From positions 372,001 to 436,000 of the forward strand of contig QYAI01000020.1 of NCBI GenBank assembly GCA_003988855.1: a stretch of DNA of 64,000 nucleotides, in the 5' to 3' direction. The notes below the pieces were generated by a model. It was not told the origin of the DNA, ran no database searches, and was given only the letters and a program-made list of their open reading frames with translations. Below are positions 32,934 to 44,395 of the stretch, in pieces (position 1 is the stretch's first letter; each line of letters starts with the position of its first letter). The stretch comes from Arachnopeziza araneosa (lineage: Eukaryota; Ascomycota; Leotiomycetes; Helotiales; Arachnopezizaceae). The position numbers were made by a program, and so were the translations under genes.

Positions 32934-33370
32934 AGAATAACCATCCAAAGATGAGCTTATTCCAAGATACTGTTGTTGTGTTCTATTGACTACCAAACGA
33001 AAGCTGTTGAAAATAAAAGAGGTTGTCAGGTAGACGCGCTTTAGCTTATCGAAACGCGAACAAAGGACGATCACGTGGAGATTAAGCTCTTCGGAATATG
33101 ATTTATCCGACGTCCGCTTGGAGACCTCAAAGGAATATATTTGGGCTATTCACTCAAAGGCATTTTGGTCTTCATGATTTCTTTACTGCTGCCTTTATCT
33201 TGGAGCATGCTAGTATCTCACAGGGGCCCTCACCAAGAAATCCAAAATCATGACAATGGATCCATCCATGTTTTACACTGGAGGTATGGGGATGGATCTC
33301 CAAGGACAATTGTCGAGTCCGCAGGTAAAACGAAAACAACCCTTTAAGAGCATGTACTGATGTTGGTAAG
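32934..33370. promoter_or_regulatory. Shared divergent promoter, RAD50 / WC-2
   Basis: 437 bases between the proposed RAD50 start and the WC-2 start. It contains CGATCACGTG at about 33069 (a GATC-type core beside a CACGTG box). White collar complexes bind GATC-like sites, so autoregulation is conceivable but not shown. Confidence 0.4.
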
Positions 33371-34820
33371 ATGAATACAAATATAAATGATACATCGATG
33401 ACAGGAATGTTGGAAGAAGGCTTGCCGGACGACTTCGATAATATGCCAATATCTCCAGAATCCGGCTTCGACCGTGGCCACAGAGCGTATGCGCCCGGCA
33501 CAAGCAGTCTGGATACTGAGGTATCAGAGAGTCGAGCGACGTCGACCATACAGAACTCTGTAGATGCTCCAATGAGCGGAGCGGGGGCAGGCCCTCTGCC
33601 CACCGGCTTCGGCGCACAATCGACACACGAGAGCAAGAGTGGTGTAACGGAGTTTACGAAAAGGAGGAATTGGTCACAACGTGTAATAGAAGAGCTGAAA
33701 GACTTTCTGCACATTCTTACTCCAGACGGTCGCATCGTATATCTTTCGCCTAGCGGCGAAGGCTTGACAGGTTATCCTCGGGACGAACTAGTAGGCAAAT
33801 TTATTGTCGACTTTATACACCCAGATGACAGTGGTATATTTGTACGCGAATTCAATGAATCTATTGCAAGTGGGAATCCTTTACGCTTTTTCTACCGGTT
33901 CCGGAGGAAGGATGGCACATATACCATTTTCGAGTCTCATGGACATCCGCATCTCGGGTCGGAAGCTGCTGTGTTTGGACCGAGTAATGCCTCTGGCTTC
34001 TGCAGGGGATTTTTTATGATGGCAAGACCATATCCCACCAAAAACGCCGCGTTATTGGATTCCTTTTTGGAGCATAAGATTGAGAACGAGCGTCTTAGAC
34101 GACGAATCGAGGACTTGAAGAGAGAAGAAGCAGAGGATGAGGATGAATCACAACGCAAGTGGCTCAAAGCACAGGAAGGCCAATCAGATATGCTTTCCGA
34201 AGGGACAGATACGATGGGTTCAGGAACCACGGTGCAGGGTCCAGTGACAAATCCGGACCATCTAGCGATGCCTCCACCTGCAAAGCCTTCAAATATCAAT
34301 GGAGCTCTGACCAGACAGGCATTGGAAGAGTCAAACATCAATGGAGCTCTGACCAGACAGGCATTGGAAGAGTCAAACGCTGAATTAAGGCCTGACTCGA
34401 TAACTGACAAGATGGCTCGCTATGAAGGCGCTTCTCACATTGAAACTATTGAGATGCTAACGGGTCTTCGATACCAAGATGGAGAGAGGAGTCGCGGAAT
34501 TAGTACCGGTGCCGAAAGTCCCTCACTGATCAGAGGTGATGCTGGGATTGCCATACCTCAAGATAAGGAAAAGGGGGCGGACAAGAAGAAGAAAATCAAA
34601 CTTCCTGATGAATATGTTTGTACGGATTGTGGTATGTATACTACTCAGGACCTTTGAGTTGTGGCTAATCGATCTAGGAACATTGGACTCCCCAGAATGG
34701 CGTAAAGGTCCCAGTGGTCCCAAAACCCTCTGTAATGCCTGTGGGCTTCGCTGGGCCAAGAAAGAGAAGAAAAAGACGGGACCAGTTCAAACTCCTGCTG
34801 TGAATAGTGGTAATAGCTAA
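33371..34820 (+). CDS. wc-2: White collar-2 (PAS/GATA blue-light and clock factor)
   Basis: Two exons, 33371..34631 and 34678..34820, giving 467 aa. A PAS domain starts near residue 110 (LKDFLHILTPDGRIVYLSPS, then SGNPLRFFYRFRRKDGTY). A predicted helix (LLDSFLEHKIENERLRRRIE) follows, as in Neurospora WC-2. The GATA-type finger is split by the intron: C417-x2-C420, then C439-N-A-C442, with 18 residues between. WC-2 pairs with WC-1 to drive light-induced transcription and the circadian oscillator. The C-terminal finger, PAS order and length all fit the orthologue. Oddity: residues 307-320 are repeated exactly as 321-334 through a 42-bp tandem duplication in a linker before the finger. The start at 33371 is the first ATG in frame and gives the expected acidic N-terminus. 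Confidence 0.93.
34289..34372 (+). repeat. 42-bp tandem duplication inside WC-2
   Basis: Two adjacent 42-base copies (34289-34330 and 34331-34372) differ by one synonymous base (AAT/AAC). Each encodes SNINGALTRQALEE. The frame is kept. Confidence 0.95.
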
Positions 34821-35304
34821 TAATTTGGAAGCGAGACGGAAGGGATTTTACAGGCGTATGAGCTATATTTAAAGGAGCTAAGGAACGGCGGAAATCTTTG
34901 AAATAAACGGTGTTCCTGGACCAAATGATACCTGGTGTTAGGAGCTGGGATATAGGAACGAGGCGGGCAAAATTCATCTTCGCCGAACGGAAAAAATCAA
35001 AATCGCAGAATGTCAATACTCGTCTTAAACAAGCACTTGAAGCTTTAAATACGGAGTTCGTAGATAATCATCTTTTATTGTATTGATTTTTATCGACTTT
35101 GGTAGAGTAAAGATTGTGATATTTGAACCTCGACTTTACGATTTCCTCTCGCTTTGGCGAAGACGAATTTTGACACCCTCGAAAGATTATCGGTTATGAT
35201 AATATCAGCTAAGAAAGAACGACAAAAGTAATAATAACCAGCCCGACTCCAGTGCAAGTAAGCCTCAAGACTAGTGCAATACAAAACGCAATCCGAATAT
35301 TCCA
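34821..35304. other. Convergent 3' intergenic region (WC-2 / hypothetical)
   Basis: 484 bases between converging genes, with no ORF of note. It presumably holds both 3' UTRs. Confidence 0.5.
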
Positions 35305-37151
35305 TCAGAAGTGACCAATCCCACCTCCCATTGTTCTCACCAGCCCGAACATGTCTACAAACTCCCCTGCATATTCCATTACATTCCCCAACATGTCGGC
35401 AACCCCACCAGCCTGAGGAACAGGAACGCCTCCATAAATGGCCGCTGCCGCCCCTACCGTCGCCGTCACCGCCACGACGGCGGCAGCAACCCCTGCCTTC
35501 TGAGCAAACCCGCCTCCGCCCTCTCCTCGGCTCCTTGCTCTGGTCTCCTTCTTGCCTCGCACAAACCTCCGCAATCTCAGCGAATCCGTCCACAGATCCT
35601 GGTGCGCACGTGTTCTCCTCCGCTTCTCCGCGTCCGTCTCCCCGTAGTAACAAACCACTGCCGCTTTACAGATGGTGTAGATCCGGAAGCCGTCTCTTTC
35701 CTCCAGAGGTTTGGACTCTTCGCCTGCGGCGCCGGGTTTGTACCTTGTGATCATTGGCCAGACTGCTATCTTCGCTTTGGCGCGATGGCTGTAGCCTGGT
35801 ACTGGGGCGAGAGAGGAGCGGTGCGCGACCAGTTTGGTGGTGGTTGCTATCCATGCTGGCGTTTGTGCTGCGTATCCCGCTAATTCTCTAACTAGAGCTC
35901 TCTCTTGGGTTTTAAATGGGCTGTGTCTGTTGACCCATAGTCTGTTATATTCTCTGATTACGTCGTCCTTGGAATCGGAGTAGATCTGTTGCTCTAATGA
36001 GTGTTGATCATCGGATTCGTAGAGAGTCCCTGGGCTCATCTCGGTGATGTAGAAGATGGTGGGTGAGAGACGGATTCCTAATGAGAGATACGCGGCGGTA
36101 GAGACGATGTTGTGGAGGGATTGGTAAAGGTCTTGGATTTTGGGGAGGGCTTTCCCTGGTGGTGGGGCTAGAGCGTAGAGATATCTAGTCAGGGGCTGGA
36201 GGAGGATGGAAATTTGGGCCGTTAGTGAGGCGACTTGGGGGTAGAATTGCTCTGTTACTGGGTTGTTGTCGATGATTGTGCGGCAGGTTTCGGCGCGGAG
36301 GGTAGTACGAGAGAAGCCTGGTGATGTTAGAGAAGAAAAGCAAGACATGAGAAAAGAAATGTACCTTCTCGTGTGAAGAGTGCTCGTTCGATTCCAAAGA
36401 GAAGATCTTTTTGTTGTTGGTTTGCACCGAAAAAGTCTTCATCGAAGACTTTCACCTTTAGAATTTTCACAATGATTCCCATGATGAGCCATTTCCGTTG
36501 AGAACTGTCTCGCAGTATTTCATCCCAGCCTCCTTTGTCTGGATTAATCAGATCGGGTTCAGCTACTCGTTCTGCCCAGGTAATAAATTGAGATGAGAAA
36601 TCGATGTCCGCCCAAGGTTCGAAGAAACGTCCTTGATCAAGATCATGAAAGCAGAAATAAGTAAAACCGAATTTTTCTATCTGGCGAAATAAACGTCGAA
36701 ATGCCTCTGTATAAAATGTATCGCTTCTATCTTTTAGAGGATGTGGTTGATAGCTGATTTGTAAGGGATTGGGGTTCAATTCGAGAATATCAACTGGTGG
36801 CTGGACCTTTATGGTATTGAGCATCTTCAGTCGTTTCAGTGGTCGTTGATTGTTGGCTGTCTCTCCAGGATTCTCCGGTGGGTCAGGGCGATCATCTCCA
36901 TCAACATCTCGTCGTCTTTTTCTGAAAGGTGACCCGCGTGAGGTCAATTTCGCATTCAATGTGCTAGCACTTTGAACACCAAGTGGACTCGGAGTTGTAG
37001 CATCAAGTATTAGATTGATATTAGTTCGAAGCCTATTGGCCCCATCGGAATCAAGTTTTTGGTATGCTTGGAGGGCCCGAGAGCTCATAGGCGTCCTAGG
37101 CTTCTGCGTTGAGCTTTTGGGTTCCGCCTGTGGTGGGGGAACTGCCGCCAT
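35305..37151 (-). CDS. Conserved-looking hypothetical protein, possible nuclear/membrane
   Basis: Exons 37151..36365 and 36317..35305 (47-nt intron GTACAT..CACCAG) give 599 aa. I do not recognise the family. The N-terminal 110 residues are Pro/Ser-rich with two basic clusters (FRKRRRDVDG and RPLKRLKML) that could be nuclear localisation signals. Residues about 130-330 look globular, with many aromatics (FTYFCFHDLDQGRFFEPWAD). Residues 330-500 include helical parts and a segment WPMITRYKPG. Near the C-terminus a 25-residue Ala/Val-rich hydrophobic stretch (about 536-560) could be a membrane anchor, followed by a Gly/Met-rich end. The combination of basic clusters and a hydrophobic tail might suggest the nuclear envelope, but that is speculation. 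The reading frame, good splice sites and length make it a real gene. Confidence 0.8.
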
Positions 37152-38510
37152 TGTGTCTGTCGGAGCCTGGGTTTTGCCTTTTTAGGAGGAGTTATCTTCG
37201 TAGAACTCTCCTTGGGGCCTGATATAGTCCGGACGCTCGCAGACTGTGTGTAGTTGGGTGTGATGAGTGCGAGATCAAGTGATGAGAGCATTATATTAGA
37301 GAAAAGAATATCGTAAACAAAGGCGGGGTGCATTCCAAAGACTAATTTGGAATGAAAGCAGAAGTTTTGACTGGGAACACAATGCAGACAAAGACGACAG
37401 GACGAAACCATTTCACGTACGCCATTGGGAACCACTGAACGGCACTTGGAGTTTCAATCATTTGTTGCTTATTGCCACTACATTTTCTTTGAAAATAACA
37501 TTTTGTACGGAGTGCGACAAAATTATGTAGACGGAAGGATGAGATTTATAAGCGAAAAGTAGACAAAAATGCTGTCTAAATCAGAGCAACCATTTACGAA
37601 ATGTAACAAAACGTAGAGAGACGAAAGAACGACAGTCTATCTACGACTAAACGAATAACCTTACCTATAGAAAACCCAGATCAAAGTGACTAACTATGTA
37701 AGATTCTTGTATAATCCAATACGGAACTCCAAGATTTTAATGGATTCTGCTTATATATAGCCTGTTGAGTTGATATAAGTATGAATTTAGAAAGCTTTAA
37801 TGTCGATAGTAACATGCAGAATAAACCTCGGTGTTTAATCACCAGCATTTTTTGATGTTCAAGGAGTTGAAGTATAGACTGATATTAGACCTTGCCTTGT
37901 TAAAGACGTTTGAATGTTGGTAAGATTTGTCAACAACTAATGTAGAATTTTTCTATGCAAGGGAGAAACTAAAGAGAGATATTGAACTTAGGGAAACAAG
38001 CTACAACTGTCGATATAACACGATCAATCTAGATCATTACTTAAGAGAGTCAAAATCATGAACCGATATTGAGCCTTGTTGACATACGAGTATTGAATAA
38101 AAGAACTCAGATTGAATCCCCGGAAACAGCAAGAATTTAGTAAAGAGATCCTGTATGAAACTATGGAGAGCATCTCGAGATCCTTTTCTTGAGTCGAACT
38201 TGACAAGAGTTTTTTGGACCTGGATTCATAAGTTGAATTGAATAGAACGTGAAAGAGGTGTAAGAAGTTTCGACGACTTCTTGGGGATTGTAATAGATGA
38301 TTCTTGAAGATATGAAAGACAGACTCGCTTGTACTTTGAGTTCTTCTAGTGCCTGGTTAACACTGATATACTTCAGATCACTTCGTTGCAAGGTAGAAAC
38401 TACACTACATCAAGTACATATATAAGATGGAGAGTAATAATAATATTAATTCCTGAGTCCAAGTTCTGATGTAGTATTAGATTGATAAAATTTAATATGC
38501 AAAACGCTTG

Positions 38511-38610
38511 AAGTTGGTTGCGGTTGGCTGCGGTTGGCTGAGGTTGGCTGAGGTTGGCTGAGGTTGGCTGAGGTTGGCTGAGGTTGGCTGAGGTTGGCTG
38601 AAGTGAGTTG
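38511..38610 (+). repeat. 10-bp tandem array, (A/C)GGTTGGCTG x8
   Basis: Eight near-identical 10-base units run from 38521 to 38600, the first two starting with C and the rest with A. Decayed units lie on both sides (AAGTTGGTTG before, AAGTGAGTTG after). Because the unit is not a multiple of three, minus-strand frames read as a 10-residue SQPQPTSANL-type repeat. That is a by-product, not evidence of a gene. Confidence 0.93.
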
Positions 38611-39080
38611 AGAGCTGTGGCGTCGATTCATCTCCACACTCCAACTCCCTCAGGCCGTGTTTGCTTTGTTTGCTAAAGCTGCAAACTCTTATGTTTGCAT
38701 CTCGGAGCCTAATGGAGAAAAGATAATCCGAAATAATTCTCAAGTCTATATAAGCAGCAGTCCTCCGCACCTTCTTCTCCCAGCATACTTACCTTCTTGA
38801 GGGTCAGGCGCTCACCAATGCTTTGATCCACGATACGAGACCTCCATTGCACATCGGGGCGTCAAGAATCGTTGACTTTCCTTGGAATTTTTGATTGCAT
38901 ACATCCTTCAGGGGACACTTTTCATTATGAGCACTGCTTTGTAGTGCCATGAAGAAGAGAATAACTAGTAGTACTGAGCTTGAAACATTTGAAGACAATA
39001 AAAAGTACACAGTACTGCCGGTCATGAAAGTAATCCGCCTCGCTGTAGATGGTACAGAATATTGGAGATTGAACACAATA

Positions 39081-39150
39081 CTGGTTGATAATAGTATAGA
39101 TGATTGTACACAGTCCTGGTTGATAATTGTACAGATGATTGTGCATATCT
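39081..39150 (+). repeat. 35-bp direct duplication
   Basis: CTGGTTGATAAT(A/T)GTA(T/C)AG followed by ATGATTGT starts at 39081 and again at 39116. The two copies diverge mainly at their 3' ends. A third CTGG-start at 39150 may be the trace of another unit. Confidence 0.75.
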
Positions 39151-40209
39151 GGTTACTGGAGTCCTATGATAGTCTCCAAGTCACCGTTGACGAGAATCTG
39201 GTTACCGCTCTCTGCCACCAACAGTACTGACAACCACCTGATGCTATTTACAGATCTATATTTCCCCACTGTATTGTACTGTAGGTGCATGAGTGTTTTG
39301 CCCTGGAGATCGCCACCCTGATGACAGCAGAAGTGACAATTGCGAAACTCGGTCACGAAACGCGCTCCTCATCTTGACGCTCAACCAAATGAACAGCAAA
39401 ATCCCACGGCGCATTATCCAACACGACGAAACATGTCAACTCCTCGAGTCATCGGTTCGTGATGGATACTGTAGATGGCGCTTCTCCACCATCGGAACAG
39501 GGAGGAATTCCCGGATATGTTTGTGCTGCTCAGCCTCACACCCACCAGATCTGCCCAAGCATGGACGCTGGGCTCACTCGACGACTGCGCCCACTCGATG
39601 TGGTCTTGATAGGTCATCGACGGGCTCTGGGAGGCTCTGTTTCTGAACTCACTCTCCTCCCAAAAGACTTTAAATTAGCCAAGCCACACTTTCCTCCGAT
39701 AATCTCGTGCTTTTCACTGCCGCCGCCGCCGTCGTCGCTCAGAGATTTCAGCCTTTCCCCCTCGCCAGTGCCAATGCCAACTAGCGCAAAGCTGCTCGTA
39801 CAGTAAGACCCGAATTCTGACCAACACATTCCATCTTCATTCTCTCCTTCGACCTCCCCTCTTCCTCCCATCCTAATCACCTCGACATCTCCTCGATTGC
39901 GCTTCCATCGAACCCTATAATTCTTTTTCTTATCGTCGTTTCCTGCGCCCTCGACCTAAAACGAAGCCGCCCGTCACCGCGAGGAGCTGCAAAAAGTGAA
40001 ACCAGCTACGATCCACGCTCGTTGCAGAACCTAACAAATACGACCATCTCCTATTCGGCCGCTGCCATCGCCCTTGCAGCCCTCCCTACCGTTCTGATTC
40101 TAATATCATCGTCACCCCGACTCTAGATTATCTTTTCAACGACGTACTTATCCCTTTTCTTTCAACACCGTCGTAGCTCCAAATTGGGAGCGCAGAACTC
40201 TGCCAACGA

Positions 40210-41517
40210 ATGTCTTACAGGCATGAATCAAGATCTTCATTGATTAGAGGCGATTCCTCTGACCCTTTCACTCAAGCGTACGCTGGAGGATATCACCATC
40301 GCGAGGGTTTATCACAACCGATAATAGGTTCGGGTTCGAAGGGATCCAAGATGTATCTGTATGTTGGCTCACCGGATCATCAAGGATAACGCTAATTCCT
40401 ATAGCCCCAATACCCCATGGACGTGGGCGTTCATGATCACCGTAACTATTCAAGCCGCAATTGTTTTAGCCATTGAATCGTGAGCTTCTTGAAGCACCGG
40501 CACGACGACCATGCTTACATGTATAGATACCTTCTGGCAGAGATCCAAATGAGTCTGATCGACAACGTCCCTCAGAAACCTATATTGCGGACGATTCCGA
40601 CATACTTGTCCCTCTTCATCTTCGGTTTCTTATACCAAATTATCCTAGCTTACGATTCTCTGCGACTGAAAAACACAATTCAGGTCATTGGATTATGCCT
40701 TTATAACGGAGGAATGTTGATTTATTCTTCTATCCAATATGATCAGATCCAGAAAATAATTCTTGGTCTGAGAAATGATAATTTTTTGAAGCCAGACGCC
40801 AACATTTGGAATCTCATTCAACCATACCTGATTGCAGTACCTTGTATCATTGCTGCATTTACCGTCGGAATGTCCTTCATTGCCTGGAAGCTGTACGACG
40901 AGTTTGCTTGGACTATTTACAAGCACATCAGTGCCGATCTCCGAATGAAGCGTCGCTTCTTGACATTCCAGGTAGGCTTGATATATCACAGGCCAGTTGT
41001 TTGGAGCTGACAAGGCTAGATTTATATTGCTCTACTAAAGTTCGATTTCTTCTTCTTCCTTGGTTTCACCGTCCAGTTCTTGGTCATTGTTACTGGATTA
41101 GCCAACGCGGAATGGGCTCTCACCGTCGCCGCCATCCCGGTAACGGTCGTTATTCTATTTATGGCAGCATTCTGGACCAGAAGAGAAAATAAGGCTGGCA
41201 TGATCCTCACCATCTTCCTCTTTATTTGTGGATTGGCCTACTTCATCTTCAAACTAGGACGCATGTACCAACCGAGCCATCGGACCAACTACCTTCCAGT
41301 CCGAAAGTCTTTGACAAGTTTCGCTGCCATCACCATTGTCTTGATTATCCTCACGATTATCAATGCATCAGTATGCACGGCCAACTTCAAGAAAGGATTG
41401 AAGCCACACATCATGAAGAGGAAGATTGGCAACGAGGAGGGCGAGAAGATGGACAACATGACTGAATTGCCAGATCTCAAGCATGGGCCGGTCTCGAGCC
41501 GAATGACAATCGATTAA
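40210..41517 (+). CDS. UPF0658 Golgi apparatus membrane protein
   Basis: Four exons: 40210..40358, 40405..40479, 40527..40971 and 41020..41517, giving 388 aa. Splicing joins a hydrophilic N-terminus (MSYRHESRSSLIRGDSSDPF) to PNTPWTWAFMITVTIQAAIV, then YLLAEIQMSLIDNVPQKPIL and about eight hydrophobic segments. The end is charged. This matches the fungal UPF0658 family (S. pombe SPAC1952.10c), which localises to the Golgi; its molecular function is unknown. All three introns are 46-48 nt, with GT..AG borders and matching phases. The gene stands alone between two long spacers. Confidence 0.85.
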
Positions 41518-43373
41518 GCAACATAGCAAGCGCGTTTGTGAATCTGGAACATATGGAGAAGAGATGACTGTAGGATTACTTACCAGAGGGTTTTACAACG
41601 ACATCTACGAACTTGTCTTTTTCCATCATGTGGATCGACCATTGCAGGCATCTCAAGGCTGGCTTGGTTGGTTAGGTTGGCTTCTTCATACCCGGAATGG
41701 CGTTAAGGAGTAGGGCGTTGAGGAGTTGATGTTTTCTTTGGATGGGAGAGAATGACATGAGATTTAGTCGATTCACAATTTGAACGATATCTGCTATAAA
41801 AGTTTGTGTGCATCCATCTTGGCTTTTTTGAATGCGGTGACAACTTGATCTCAAATGAAATGTACCAGATTAAGTGCCCTCCCATTCCACAAAATCATTA
41901 TTTACCAACATACAAACACCTCTCTACCTTAACCCAGTCTCTAAAAAACACTTGATCTCAGCAACAGCTACACTCTCCCGTCCTTTGCTAATCTTAGCAA
42001 GGGCCACTCGCCTTCCCCAGATAGTACTGACATCCACTGCTCTTCTGCGTCTGGAAAATATTTCATTCAAAATCCATCCTGACTCGGGAATTTTTTTTAT
42101 CCAAGGTCAAGTGGAATGGGAAGTTGGTCCGGTTGTGACGAGGTGAGAGGGAGAGGGAGAGTGAGGCCGAGTTGAATTGTCTGTTTAATATAGATCATTC
42201 TGTAGTTGTGTTATCTCTTATTAGCTAGCTCAACTCGACATGATCTCATTCGACCCAACTCAGCTCAGTTTAGCGTACTTTGTCTCTTCTTGAATCTTCT
42301 TCGATATCAGCAGACCGAGCGGATTAGGCCTGAGTTTGAATCGGGAGGGTGAAAGCTGCTGAGATATGTGGTACCTCTACTTTTAGGTTGGGGATCTCAG
42401 GTGTGGTTTTATTCCTGATAAGGAGCGAGATCTCAAACATATACCGGATTTATTATCTGCAAGAGTGTTGTACAGAAAGACTGATGGTTTTGTCTTGTAC
42501 AGACAAGAGAGCATTGACCAATTTCCGTGGCGAAGATTTTACTGTGCCACTGAGTGGCAAGCTACTCGATGAGAGTAGAAAGAGGTCCCCAGAAACGATT
42601 TGAGAAGCCAGGACGTGAATGGGCACATATGTCACAAGCGAAGATTGGACGCCATTAATCCTAGTCTATGGTCTTCGACTTAGACTTTTGACTTTCCTCT
42701 TCTTGATAGAAGCTAGCGTTTCGTTTTCATCCAGCGCTGTAGCTAACCAGAGTGAAGAAAGGACTTGCTATCAATACGCTCGTGAATCTGAGCAAGCTAT
42801 TTGGCTATGAATTCTAAGTAGTTGGAAAGTAAACATAAGGGATTGAAAGCGATAGAAGGAGAAATTTAGCTCTCGCGAAATGTATAAGCAAAGTATTTGT
42901 GACTTTTAGCACTACTTGTGGTTTTGAAATGATTGATAATAAGACTTGAAATCCAAAAGAGGTTGCAACTTTCGACATTCGGAACCATCCATGTATCGGA
43001 TGTTCTGTTTTTGGTTGCGTTTACCATCTTATGTTAGAATGAATTAGCTTCACTGCATTAATTGCGCAGCCAAATGCATGAACGAGGTCTTTAGAAATCC
43101 TAGTGAAGGCTCGGGTTTACTTTTCTTAAGTAGCAGTATTAAGTGCCTGCAACCCAACTTCATAAAAAACTAATCACAAGAGAGTTTATACATCAAGAAA
43201 TGAAAACAGCTTTGGTAGTGACAACATAGCAGAAATCTTCTTAAGTTTCTTTGGAATGTGATCAAAGCACTTGCTCCATATTTTATTTCCTACTACCTCA
43301 GATTTTTGAATCAAGCCCCTTGTTTCTGCTTTAAGTCAACTTCATTCTAGTTCCGCATACTCAATATACTTAC
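41518..43373. other. Convergent intergenic region (UPF0658 / RidA)
   Basis: About 1.86 kb without a convincing gene. It is AT-rich, with a short GAGAGGGAGAGG run near 42145. ORFs at 41874-42146 and 42349-42603 have no recognisable content. I saw no repeat shared with the other gaps. Confidence 0.45.
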
Positions 43374-43824
43374 TCACAGATGCGCAACGCACTCAATCTC
43401 CACATCCGTCCCCAAGGGCAACTGATGAACTGCAACACAAGTCCTACATGGCTTCGGCTCCTTGCTGAACACCTTGTCATAAACATTGTTCATAGCCGCG
43501 AAGTTCGCCATATCCGTCAAGAACACGTTCACTTTGACCACATTCTCAATACTGGAACCAGCGGCTTCGAGGACTGCGGCTAGGTTCTTGAGTACTTGTT
43601 CGGTACGGTCGGCGACATTGCCTTCAACCAGCTTCAGACTAACAGGGTCCATGCCAACTGAGAAGAGATGAAGTTAATTTATACTCTAAAAACGGTCATG
43701 ATTAAGGCAGAGAGGACTTGCTTGAGCCAGAACAGTAGATCATGCCTTGGCATTTGATAGCTTGGGAAAAGAAGGGCATAGGCGGAGGAGCCTTGTCGGT
43801 CCTGACGGCTTCTTTTTGAACCAT
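43374..43824 (-). CDS. RidA (YjgF/YER057c/UK114) family protein
   Basis: Exons 43824..43722 and 43657..43374 give 128 aa, the normal size. RidA proteins hydrolyse reactive enamines/imines released by PLP enzymes; yeast has Hmf1 (cytosol) and Mmf1 (mitochondria). Conserved blocks are MPFFSQAIKCQGMIYCSGSI, TEQVLKNLAAVLEAAGSSIE, VVKVNVFLTDM, and PCRTCVAVHQLPLGTDVEIE with the functional Arg of the CRTCV segment. There is no presequence, so it is probably the cytosolic form. Notable gene structure: the intron begins GCAAGT rather than GT. No nearby GT donor restores SGSIGMDP, and reading through meets a stop after about nine codons. It is therefore a GC-AG intron of 64 nt. Confidence 0.92.
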
Positions 43825-44395
43825 TTTGAATGGTGAGGATTTAAGTGTATGGTGATAGAAAATGTATCGAGCTTGAGTGTGAAGTTGAGAAGAGCTCTGG
43901 TGCTGTAATAGCTAACTAGCTAGTTCTGGAGGGGCAAAGAAGGTGGGACGAGAAGTGGAAGGTGGGGTACAGAAATGCAGGAAGGGAAGAGGCAACTTTG
44001 CCATTCACTTCTAGGTATGCAGCAATATGTCTAAAATAACAGAAGATTTGAGACTCGGGACTGAAGTAGCTTAATATCAAGGAGACTAGATCAGTAAAAA
44101 GATAAAAAAAAGCATTCGGGAAGAACCAAAACCAGGAATGGAATTGAGAGAATAGGCAGATCAAAAAGAGTACGAGTACCAAGGTTAAAAGTATCATTTG
44201 AAGCCGAAAAGAAGAACAGAGGAATTTCTCTCGTGTTCTTATTGATTGTGCCATATGAAATGAAGCTTGATTTTTGTCTCCAGGTCCAAACCATCGGCTC
44301 CACAAAAAAAGCCGCATCGCAATCGCGTCTTGCCGAATCCTATCGCGACTTGTGTGAAATTCTAAGAAACTTCCAACTTGTCGCAACCTCCAACA
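43825..44395. promoter_or_regulatory. Divergent promoter region (RidA / PP4R2)
   Basis: 571 bases that must serve both genes. A minus-strand ORF at 43916..44386 runs across it but ends next to the PP4R2 start and has no recognisable content. No motif is asserted. Confidence 0.45.

Larger units (their letters stand above)
37152..40209. other. Large divergent gene-poor region (hypothetical / UPF0658)
   Basis: About 3 kb. 37450-38450 is AT-rich with no gene. A 10-bp tandem array lies at 38511-38610, and a 35-bp direct duplication at 39081-39150. From about 39270 the base composition turns GC- and pyrimidine-rich, as expected for a promoter and long 5' UTR of the UPF0658 gene. ORFs of 60-117 codons occur, but those crossing the repeats simply reflect them. 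Confidence 0.55.

Noticed and set aside
37085..37435. Minus-strand frame upstream of the 599-aa hypothetical gene, as a possible extra 5' exon
   Set aside because: It overlaps the chosen start in another frame, and no splice pair joins it productively.
38446..38770. Frames with SQPQPTSANL-type protein repeat on the minus strand
   Set aside because: Direct result of translating a 10-bp DNA tandem array; no gene structure.
43916..44386. 156-codon minus-strand frame between RidA and PP4R2
   Set aside because: Covers a divergent promoter; hydrophobic and low-complexity content without family resemblance.
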